Shown in pieces: positions 12,401 through 24,400 of a DNA stretch of 64,000 nt. Made by a program: the position numbers and the translations under genes. Source of the DNA: Bactericera cockerelli (lineage: Eukaryota; Arthropoda; Insecta; Hemiptera; Triozidae); NCBI GenBank assembly GCA_024516035.1, contig CM044961.1, positions 7,189,515 through 7,253,514 of the forward strand, in the 5' to 3' direction. Numbering within the stretch: the stretch's first letter is position 1; every line of letters begins with the position of its first letter. The notes under the pieces are model-generated. The model searched no databases. It was not told the DNA's origin and saw only the letters and a program-made list of their open reading frames with translations.

Positions 12401-15400
12401 CAATGGTGAGAAGGACCCAAGAGAAAAAAACTGGAGAAAAGTAGACGCACTTTAAATGTAGAAAAATATGGAAAGAAAGGATTCATGAGGGGCAAGGACT
12501 TCGATTGTTAAAGACCTCTTTCTATAATCTTTAAATAATAATAATAACACTCTTTAGTGGAAGGTAACCACCAGGCGAGGTTGATGCTTATAGCATTTTC
12601 TACCACCTTACCCTCACAGTCTTATTATTATGTGGTCACAAACTCAAATTAATGATGAAAAATTCATGCACTGAATGGAATTCAAACCAACGGATCCCTA
12701 CGCTACCTGGATTTCCAGACTAGCGCGTTAACCACTTGACTACCAGTGCACGACTGTGTTCATTAAAAAAACATGGGGCAAATGTCGACCCTTAAGTAGG
12801 TTCGGGAAAAGGCAGATTGAAAAAAAGAAGAGAGGTGGGGGTGGGGGCAAAAGATGGAAGAAGTCAAGGAGAATCGATTGACACCAAAAAATCGAAGCCA
12901 GTAGGTACGGTTACAGAGTTATAGCAAATTCTTGCTTATTTCCCTAGAAAAGAGTTTTATTGTCTACTTTCTTCGTTTAGCCAAGATTTCATGTCCAGAA
13001 ATGATGGAGTTCGAAACAAGATATTTCTAGCATGGTCTTGAAAAAGAAGAGAGAGAAAGAAGGAAGTGGAGAGAGAGAGAAGGAAGAGAGAGAGAGAAAG
13101 AGAGAGAGAGAAAGAGAGAGAGAGAAAGAGAGAGAGAGAAAGAGAGAGAGAGAAAGAGAGAGAGAGAAAGAGAGAGAGAGAAAGAAGAGAGAGAGAGAGA
13201 GATAGAGAAAGAGATTGAGAGAGAGAGAGAAGGAAGAGAGAGAGAGAGATAGAGAAAGAGATTGAGAGAGAGAGAAGGAAGAGAGAGAGAGAGAGAAGGA
13301 AGAGAGAGAGAGAGAGAAGGAAGAGAGAGAGAGAGAGAGAAGTAATACATTAATGGGTTTATCTCCATACTGAACTTCTAATGTGAAAGGAAAGTAACAA
13401 AGTCAAAAAAAAGAAAGAGAGAGAAAGTAAAAGATTGTGAAACTCGAAGTTAAGAAGTCGAAGACGAACATTAGAAAATAGAAAATCCTGGAATAATTGG
13501 GTCGCCCAAGACACAAGAGAAAGGATGAAATGAAAGGCTTTCCAGTTCAAGTGTGAACAGTCCTTGATAATGTCATCATCGATGGCGACGGCACATTGAA
13601 TGCGTCACCAGTTATCGTTTTATCATTGAATTTAAGCAACGGCCAGCGAGGTAATCAATCCAAAGTCCTAACTTTGTTGGATTCAAATTCGAACCCTCGT
13701 GATACTGGCTATTCCCGGCCCTCTCAGGCTGGGTGAGATAAATTTGAGTAAACCTTTTGTTAGTTTCCAGCGAATGAAAGTAAAATCCCTGTCATTATAT
13801 TAAAAAAGTGGTCATTATATTAAAATTGAGAAAAAAAAAGTAGTCGCCCAAGGCACAAGAGAAGGAGTGAAATGAAAGTTCAAGTGTGAACAGAGTCCTT
13901 GACCGAATGACCCTTGCTTTGCAGGCCTTTCCCATCTTCACCTTTTATCCTAATAGACCACTGCAGTAGAGGTACTTTACTACAGGTTCAGTGAAGAAGA
14001 TATTATTATTATTATTATACAACGATTTATTAGATATAAATATAATGTACGTATACAAATAATTATTTTAACAATGAAAAAAAAAATGGAAACAATATCT
14101 CTACATATAAAACAGAAAAAAGGACTACCTACCTACCTATGTTTGTTCAATTGTTTGTTTGTCCGGAGTTGTTTAGCCAAAACGGTAAGAGATAGCGATG
14201 TCTCAGAATTGACCCCCCCAAAACCATTATCGCTTTGTCCAGAAAAATTAAAAAAAATTCTAAAAGGCATTGCTGTCCAGCAGTACGGCCATGCCTTAGT
14301 AAATTTGAAATTTAGTCCCGTTGCAAAGCACGGGCAAACGGCTAGTATACAATAAAAATGAAAAAGAATAGAAAATATATAAAAACATATGTCCTAACTA
14401 AAGGGCGGGGTTATTGCCTATGGCAATTTCTTCCGCCCAACCCTATTGTGTTGCAAGGGTGGAAAAGATTGAAATATATGAAGATATTGCTATAATATTA
14501 TGTAACATGTCTCTTTCTTTGTATAGGGCGTTATTCACACCTCGGCCGAGGTGTTTGATCAATTTTACCGAGCTGAGTAGCTTGATCGATGTAACCTGGA
14601 GGTCGGTGGTTCAAGTCCCGGGTTCAGTGAAGATTTAGTAAAGCGAGTTTGAGTAGTTGTGATATCACGAAAGTGAAAAAAAAATTCACTGCTAATTATG
14701 GACACAATGCTTCCTCATGATTGGTTCACATTGTATGCACTTGGCAATTTTGAGATTTTTGTTGACTGCTAATAACCTTGTATTTTGAAATGGTAATTAA
14801 CTACTACATGTGCAAATCTGTTCGGAAGTAAAAAAAACTCAAGACTTTCTGTACCTAGGATGTTTTATTTAGTAGGCAAATGCCAATTACGAGTCAAAGA
14901 ATCTGCTGGGATTGAGAGTACAGTTTTCAGTAGGCATTGTTTTTAACAAGGTTTGGATTCTTCGTGCTAGGTACGCCATTATTTTCTCACAGGAAGAGTG
15001 GGCTCGGAGTACTGGAAAGGTATGCGTCCAGGAGGTTCTAGATAGCTTCCCATCCTTCACCACATTTCCACCAGAAACAAATGTCGCCATCTGGAATCAT
15101 TTTCTTCTTATTCTCCATTAATTTCTTGTTTCCTGAGAATTTTGATACAAGTGTTACGGTGTTTGGCAAGTGTCATCATAACATCTAATTTTGAAACTCA
15201 GTGTCGTCACAAAGAATTTTGATCTTCAGCACGTGGAATTTTGAATATCAGCAAGTAGAATTTTGAACTTCAGCACGTGGAATTTTGAATTTCAGCAAGT
15301 AGAATTTTGATCATCAGCAAGTAGAATTTTGAACTTCAGGACGTGGAATTTTGAATTTCAGCAAGTAGAATTTTGATCATCGGCAAGTAGAATTTTGAAC

Positions 15401-18400
15401 TTCAGGACGTGGAATTTTGAATATCAGCAAGTAGAATTTTGATCATCAGCAAGTAGAATTTTGAACTTCAGGACGTGGAATTTTGAATTTCAGCAAGTAG
15501 AATTTTGAACTTCAGGACGTGGAATTTTGAGTTTCATGCAGCAAGTAGAATTTTGATCTTCAGCACGTGGAATTTTGAATTTCAGCAAGTAGAATTTTGA
15601 TCATCAGCAAGTAGAATTTTGAACTTCAGGACGTGGAATTTTGAATTTCAGCAAGTAGAATTTTGATCATCAGCAAGTAGAATTTTGAACTTCTGGACGT
15701 GGAATTTTGAATTTCAGCAAGTAGAATTTTGATCATCAGCAAGTAGAATTTTGAACTTCAGGACGTGGAATTTTGAATTTCAGCAAGTAGAATTTTGAAC
15801 TTCAGCACGTGGAATTTTGAACTTCAGGACGTGGAATTTTGAACTTCAGCAAGTAGAATATTGAACTTCATCACTTGGAATTTTGAATTTCAGCAAGTAG
15901 AATTTTGATCATCAGCAAGTACAATTTTGAACTTCAGTAGGTAGAATTTTGAACTTCAGCATGTAGAATTTTGAATTTCAGCAAGTAGAATTTTGGACTT
16001 CAGCAAGTAGAATTTTGTACTTCAGGACGTGGAATCTTGAACTTCAGCAAGTAGAATTTTGAACTTCATCACTTGGAATTTTGAACTTCAGCACGCGGAA
16101 TTTTGAACTTCAGCAAGTACCTAGAATTTTGAACTTCAGCAAGTAGAATTTTGAACATAAGCAAGTAGAATTTTGAACTGCAGCAAGTAGAATTTTGACC
16201 AACAGCAACAAGAATTTTGAACTTAATTAAGTGTAGGTAATCCAGCAAGTCAAATTCTGGCAATCAGTGTAACTTATTAATTTAGCTCTCGAGTATACTC
16301 TAAATTTTGATGTGTTGTGATGTTTGTTCGAGTTTTGTTTAAAATAACTTTTTGAAATGAATAATGATTTCTTTAAGTGATGGCCAATTAAAATAAATAT
16401 GCATATAATTTGGCCAGCATGAAACGAATCTTCTCCAACAAAATAAAATCATTTCTTTAATTCAGGTAAACATGGTAATTCTGGAAACTTACTTGTGTGA
16501 ATATTAAACTCGCTACTTTATTCTTTACTCTAACCAAGTAACCATTGTGAAATATGATCTTTAATTTAAATCACTGAGTTACCAATCTCTCCCACTCGTG
16601 GGTGGAAGAGGACGCCTGGGACATTCAACACCGACCTCAGTAGCTTGATAGATAAAGCGGCGGACTTGTAACCTGAAGGTCGGTGGTTCGAGTCCCAAGG
16701 TTCAGCGTAGATTTAGTAAATCTAGTTTAAGTAGCTGTGATATCACGAAAGTGATTAACACAAATATGATAACTATGTGTGACAAACAGAGGTGGCATTA
16801 TACATAAAGTAATATAAGTTATCAAGTCCGCCGCCTTATCGATGAAGCACTGAAGTCGGTCTCATAAAGTATTATAATTATGAAAAGTGACGGAAACTTT
16901 TAGTGAAGCTCCGCTAACCACAATTTTTTTGAAGGGGCTACAAATTATGTGTTACATACTACATAATCATGTTCTAACTTAAGGCTGGGGTTCTTGTCTA
17001 GGCAATCTCTTCCACCCAACCCTTTTGAACGGAGGAAACATACATGAATAGGCCCGTAGCACGGAAAGGTCACCTGCTGTGCATTTTAAGCTGCAGTCCC
17101 CGTCTTCTTTCCCCCGCCCGGCCCAAAAAAAAAAATGACTGCGTCAATATTGCAGATTCCGTTTGCTTGTAATTTGTATGTACCTTGCACTCTGCCGCGC
17201 TGTCTCTTTCTGTGTGTAGGCGTTCTTCACACCTCGGCCGAGGTGTTTGATACCTACCTGAGTGTATTCAACAGGCCAACTCCGCTGGCTTGACTTTTTT
17301 TGCCTTGATACACACAAAAAAACACTGACAATTAGACACAATACTTCCTCGTGATTGTTTGACATTGTATGTGGCAATTTTGAGATTATTATACTAAACT
17401 AGCGGGCTGTCGCCCGCTTTGCGGGCCGAGGCATGGCCGTGAAAGCAAAAAATCCTTTTTCGCCAATGGCAGGTGTTGTAGTGGGAGTTTCGAAAAATCC
17501 CGTCTTATTGCCCATCTAGACTATAAGACAAAGCTACATACCAAATTTCAGCTTCCTAAGACTTACCAGTTCGGAGAAACAGTGATGAATCAGTGAGTGA
17601 GTCAGTCAGTCAGTGAGTGAAACTCTCTTATATAAGTATAGATCACTTGTATCTCCAAAACCGCTCAATAGCCCAGGCAAATTAGTGCTAAAATGGGGTC
17701 TAGCGTCAAAAAATTGCTCAATAGCTGGAAAACGTTTTAAACCCTTAAAGGGGTCCTGAATAATGGGTATATGAGTTTGCGACGGATTTTAGGTTGTGCT
17801 TCCGAGTTTAGGGCCTAAATAGTGCAAATTTTTTGCACTTTTTTTAAAATTGCGCTTATAACTCAAAATGTATTTATTCTACAAAAAATTTTACACAGTT
17901 CTTATCTAAGGAACATAAAATTATGCGTCTAATGACGTTTGAATCATTAAAAAAGGTTAAGCCGTTCAGCCACAATCGCTCCTCAAAGATGGGTGGTTTT
18001 TTCAAACATAGCTCAAATTTTGAAAATTCTCAACTTTTAACGCCTGTAAGTAAAAAAGGACTGCACCAATTGAAAAATTTAATAGAATCAAACTTGTAGA
18101 AAATGTAATTTTAAGTAAAATACTTTTTGAATTTTGAAATTTGCTCACTCCAGTGCTGAGATATGATTTTTCGTCCCTAGCGCCAAATTTCCGCTAAGGC
18201 AGTGCAACGCAAGAAACTTCATCTGAACTCTAAAATTCTCATATTCTTACAACTTTTCAAGCAAAACTGAACGTAATCTATTGAATTCAGTCGAATAGGT
18301 AATTTAAAATTTTGAGAAACTTGCACTGAATTTTACTAAGATCTTCCCTGAACATGTTGTGATTTCAAGACAGCTGGCACACTATGGAGGATGTAACTTG

Positions 18401-21400
18401 TTTTATATGCGGGAACATTGTGCAAGAAGGAATATTAATAATAATATAATAATAAAAATGCATTTTCTTTGTGTTGTTATGTCACAGTTTTAGTGGGTAG
18501 CGCAGAATCATAGAACTTTGCCAGTTTAATTTACAATATCTTGTATTATTTGTGTGCCTATGATTCAGCCACTGGTCGCTGCTTCATATCAAAGCAGCTA
18601 CTCTTTTTTCCTCACGACTCACGAAGTATGAGTGGACCCCGAACATCCAAGTACAGAGCTACAGAGCAGAAAAAATCCCATTCCGCTGGGAATTGAACCC
18701 AGGTCACCATGCGTGCAATGCCTAGCGCGCTAACTCACTCGGCTACAGTGACTACAACATATTTAAGGCAAAGATAGAGGAATATTAAAGGAAAAGTCAC
18801 TTCGAATGTTCATTGAGGACAGCAGGAGGAGAAATGATGTGCATCACACGTGGTTACAGACTCAAAGATCTGTTATACTTCACGAGAAGTGTCGCAAAGG
18901 TGTCTACACGAAGGAGTCAAACACTGTAAAGGCCGAAAAAGAAGCAAGAAACGGAAGCCGTGTGACAAGAGGCCGTGAGGAAATACCAAAATTCAACTTC
19001 AAGGAGCTCTGCTTCTACTGTGGAAAAGATATGGAGGTTCTGGGTACTAACGACTTCTTAGGAGTGAACCACTTTTCATGGCCATCAGTGGTATCCATGT
19101 TTATATCGGCGTTGTCATATACGAATTGAGTTAATGAATTTTTAGTGATGATAAGGCCATGATACGTTCCATGCTATGGGGGTGTATTCAGTGCTTCACT
19201 CCTAAGAAGTCGTTAGTACCTAGAACCTCCATACTGAAGGTGAAATCAATCCCACTAGTGACCAGTTTGAATTGACTCCAAACTTACCCCGCGCATATCA
19301 CTCGATCTCTACGCCCCTAACTGTTAGAGATAACACTTCGATATCAGATGATAGGCATATCATATGATCTTACAAAGAAAGCCAGAGATTCGGTACGATA
19401 GATTGGAAACGACGATGCCTCGTTCAGATTGTAACAACCAGTGGTCAGGGTACGTCTTCTCTCCTTCCTCGATCTACCACCTTTGATCCCCTTCTAAAGG
19501 CGTAAGTACTTGGTACAAGTACTCAAGGTAAGATCATCCAATCTCATTTCATAGTAGTAGTTTATTTCTTCCTTTTATCTTTCCGTGTATCTAATACTCT
19601 TTAATACACCTACACCTTTCGTAGTAGCGTTATTGAATCAGCGGCCTTTTCTTCGTTAAACCCCAGTAACTGGGAAACTTAGGTCTTTCGGCTTCAAAGC
19701 CCCAGTTACTACATTAATTCACTCCCCTCGTCCAGATATACCTTGAGCTGCATCAGGATCCATAGATGGGCGTGAATTAAAGAACATACCACGACAAGAA
19801 TCGTACTTGCCTTCAGCGGCTACGAGGTCTGATTCAGTTGCCATCTTACGCAATACCACCGCCCCCATTTCATCTCCTCTGGCTATTGCAGAACCTTTAA
19901 TTTTTTGCATTATTTCTTGTGTCTGAATTTCACGTCTATGAAAGGGAAGCTTTTTCTGTTTAACCTTGAAGCTTTCAGAGGCATCTTTTCCACAGTAGAA
20001 GCAGAGCTCCTTAAAGTTGAATTTTGGTATTTCCTCACGGCCTCTTGTCACACGGCTTCCGTTTCTTGCTTCTTTTTCGGCCTTTACAGTGTTTGACTCC
20101 TTCGTGTAGACACCTTTGCGACACTTCTCGTGAAGTATAACAGATCTTTGAGTCTGTAACCACGTGTGATGCACATCATTTCTCCTCCTGCTGTCCTCAA
20201 TGAACATTCGAAGTGACTTTTCCTTTAATATTCCTCTATCTTTGCCTTAAATATGTTGTAGTCACTGTAGCCGAGTGAGTTAGCGCGCTAGGCATTGCAC
20301 GCATGGTGACCTGGGTTCAATTCCCAGCGGAATGGGATTTTTTCTGCTCTGTAGCTCTGTACTTGGATGTTCGGGGTCCACTCATACTTCGTGAGTCGTG
20401 AGGAAAAAAGAGTAGCTGCTTTGATATGAAGCAGCGACCAGTGGCTGAATCATAGGCACACAAATAATACAAGATATTGTAAATTAAACTGGCAAAGTTC
20501 TATGATTCTGCGCTACCCACTAAAACTGTGACATAACAACACAAAGAAAATGCATTTTTATTATTATATTATTATTAATATTCCTTCTTGCACAATGTTC
20601 CCGCATATAAAACAAGTTACATCCTCCATAGTGTGCCAGCTGTCTTGAAATCACAACATGTTCAGGGAAGATCTTAGTAAAATTCAGTGCAAGTTTCTCA
20701 AAATTTTAAATTACCTATTCGACTGAATTCAATAGATTACGTTCAGTTTTGCTTGAAAAGTTGTAAGAATATGAGAATTTTAGAGTTCAGATGAAGTTTC
20801 TTGCGTTGCACTGCCTTAGCGGAAATTTGGCGCTAGGGACGAAAAATCATATCTCAGCACTGGAGTGAGCAAATTTCAAAATTCAAAAAGTATTTTACTT
20901 AAAATTACATTTTCTACAAGTTTGATTCGAGTAAATTTTTCAATTGGTGCAGTCCTTTTTTACTTACAGGCGTTAAAAGTTGAGAATTTTCAAAATTTGA
21001 GCTATGTTTGAAAAAACCACCCATCTTTGAGGAGCGATTGTGGCTGAACGGCTTAACCTTTTTTAATGATTCAAACGTCATTAGACGCATAATTTTATGT
21101 TCCTTAGATAAGAACTGAGTAAAATTTTCTGTAGAATAAATACATTTTGAGTTATAAGCGCAATTTTAAGAAAAGTGCAAAAAATTTGCACTATTTAGGC
21201 CCTAAACTCGGAAGCACAACCTAAAATCCGTCGCAAACTCATATACCCTTTATTCAGGACCCCTTTAAGGGTTTAAAACGATTTCCAGCTATTGAGCAAT
21301 TTTTTGACGCTAGAGCACTAATTTGCCTGGGCTACAACTGATTTTCTTCAAATTTATTTTAAATGGTAGAACTATTTTTCCTACATTCTAGATTCTACGA

Positions 21401-24400
21401 AAAATTCTGTATGGGCCAGTCGAAGACCTCATTTTTTATTTCTTCACTTTTTTGTCAATTTTATTGGATTTTCCTAAATATCAGAGCTAAATCATAATCA
21501 TAATTAATGAAAAAATAATTATAAATGGCCTATGTAAAACAATAAAAATAATAATTCCGTGTCCGTGAAATAGGTATTGATACCTAAACCACGGTGGTGA
21601 GAGGATTATATGGACGCTCAGACCCAATGTCTAGGCTTCTTTCATATAAAAATTGTAAATAAAGTTTGACCGAAATTGTTTAATAATAATTTGTACACTG
21701 TACAGTAATTTTTTTGTACAAATCTTTTTTTATTATTATTAAAAACTACCTGTATGAACGACTTATTACTTCCTATAAATTACTGTTAGTAAATGTATTC
21801 AAATATAACTAATAAAAGTTTCTAAAGCCAGCGTCGATGGCATGTTGAATACACCGGTTCCCTTCAGAACACCGAAGTTAAGCGACATCCAGCGAGGTTA
21901 AGACTTGGATGGGTGACCATTCAAATTCTAATTCTCGTGACGCTGGCTTTTCCCGGCCCCACTCAGGCTGGGTGAGGTCAATGTGAGTAGCAGGTTTGTG
22001 AGTTTCCTGCGAATGGAGGGTAAAACCCCCGTCGTGATATGACCATGGCAGTTGAAAGCGACGTTAAACCCCACTTAAAAAAAAAGTTTCTAATTGAGTT
22101 AGTTATCACAAAATAGATATCACAGGCCATCCAAAGGGGCAATAGCTCGAGCATCAGAGGCACGCTTCCTCTCGGTAATGAGATGGAAGAAATATTTTAC
22201 CTTTGAAATATACTAAATTAGTCACTACATCTATTAAAAAAAGAAAAATTGAGTTAGTTAAAAAAAAATATAGAAATCGGAAGCATTGTTCGTTTTTTGT
22301 AATAAAAAATATGTACTTATTTTTAATTTAAAAAAAAATGAACAAAAGCAAAAGGATCATGAGCGCAGATTGAGAGAACATTGGCATGGTTTTGGGAGTC
22401 CACATGGTGGTCCCCCTGAATGTTTATCAGCCGAGGCTGGTGTTTGGTTGACCGAAGTCGTAATTGTATTATTTAATGATCTGAAATATATCTCAAGAAA
22501 TTTCCCCTCATGCAAGGGGCAAGATTTGTGTGTCCGAAGACAAAGTTGATGCTCTTCAATCTGCTCGATCCCTGGTGAAGCACGAAACTTGACCTCGTAT
22601 TTAAAACTGACCCTTCGAAAAAATGAAATGTTGAGAAGTTTGGTTTGAACTGAATTTTCACGCCTTTCTTGTCATTTTTTTCAAAAAAGTTGCTGACGAA
22701 AGAGTGTTGAAATTTAAGAATTGTATTCAAATTTAATATTGTAAACTTCACAGGCCTTTTTTGTTCGTTGATATTTTATTAAAAAGTGGAAATTTGAATG
22801 TCAAAAATGCCCCTCTGAGAAAATGGAGAAAATTGTCCTGTGTTGATTTACTCGTAGGTACATAGTTTTTTTTTTTAATTTGAGCTCTATTTCTATATTG
22901 GGACGCAAAGTTACTGAAAGTGTCCCGAGATTTTCAATAGGTACCGTTACTGTCGGTCTTATAGGAACAACTGTACATCTAGTACAACTTCTCACTTTTC
23001 TGTTTATACTGATTAAAATAGAGAGGTTAGTTGATGCCATGGATACTCAGAACTATTACCTGCTGATGAGAGCAAATAAGCTCGAAACAGCTGTCCAGGT
23101 ATGTTCTGATATTCATGTACATCTAGTACAACTTCTCACTTTTCTGTTTATACTGAACTAGCCTTTTGCCTGTACTGCGCGATGAAAGTAGATTTAAAAT
23201 TCTAGAAAGAATTATCCCTAGGTAAAAGCAAATAAGCTCGAAACAGCTGTCCAGGTATGTTCTGATATTCATGTACATCTAGTACAACTTCTCACTTTTC
23301 TGTTTATACTGAACTAGCCTTTTGCCTGTACTGCGCGATGAAAGTAGATTTAAAATTCTAGAAAGAATTATCCCTAGGTAAAAACGTTACCAAAGATGAT
23401 GACAATAATAATATCGCCTTATTTATACTGCCTGATTAGGGCTAATGAGTCCCGTTATTCCAGCAGAAAGTCCAAATGAGAGTTATGTCATTTTTTATTA
23501 ACGATTAAGTTGTGCCATTTTTTAGTAACGATTAAGGGCGGAATTAATAGACGTTTTTGTAATACCTCTGTGGCACTAAGTCACGGATTGCGTACTGTGT
23601 TAGATAGGGAAAACCGACACTTACCAACGACTTAAGTTATTGATGTTGTCTATTAATTCCGCCCTTAGTTTTGTCTTTTTTTTATTAACGATTAAGTTAT
23701 GCCATTTTTATTAACGATTAAGTTTTGTAATTTTTTATGAATTATTAATTTATGTCATTTTTGGTTCCAGGAAATTCCCATTTCGCCGGAGATAGATCTC
23801 AAGTACAAGCATTACTCCCTCAGTGCGTACAGCGAGGGCATCCTCACTGAGAAGGTTCGTAAAATGCGCTTCGGGGGCATACCTGTCCTGTTTATTCCTG
23901 GCCACAGCGGATCCGGCAAACAAGGTCAGTGGACTGAACAGGTTTGCTGGTAATTTTCAATTTCAATTTTATTGTATTAAAAGATACATATTGTATGTGT
24001 ACAAACTTACATGCTAATTAACAATTTAAATTAAATCTAAGTTATATATTAAAATAGGACTAGAAAAGAAAAAATAAAAATGTATAGACACAAATAAAAA
24101 CGAAAAACAGAAAAGGAATGAAAAGGTTATGAGAGGGAAACACAGGGATGACTAGAAGGTATGATTGAAGTTTGACTAGCTATTTGGTACTCAGGCTGCC
24201 CTGGAACTCGTCAAAGCTATAAGGAGCTAGATCCAGGAGTTTATCTTTTAGGTTTGCTTTGAATTCATCTCCTCTCAGTTCTTTGGATGCAGGAGGTAAT
24301 TTGTTATAATCTGAAGAGTATTATTGGACTTTTTTTCCGTATTCCCGTCTTTCCCGTCGTATGGTGTTTTGGTAAATGGTATTGGCATCAGAATGCCCTT

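Larger units (their letters stand above)
6480..23770 (+). other. PGAP1 intron 1, 17.3 kb, filled with repeats
   Basis: This is the longest intron. It holds SINEs of at least six families, LINE tails, a 230-bp TTAA-flanked element, Helitron-like elements, a 21-bp satellite, a purine microsatellite, a 3.7-kb palindrome and an exon-like ORF near 22880-23101, all listed separately. Confidence 0.85.

Noticed and set aside
13027..13368. 113-codon Ser/Leu-rich ORF on the minus strand
   Set aside because: It is the complement of a GA microsatellite.
15195..16255. CRISPR-like array
   Set aside because: Units are contiguous without unique spacers, and the context is a eukaryotic intron. The same reasoning excludes 26570-27965 and 40785-41660.
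21829..21935. 5S rRNA gene
   Set aside because: It lacks the proper 3' end and continues into a SINE core and A tail.
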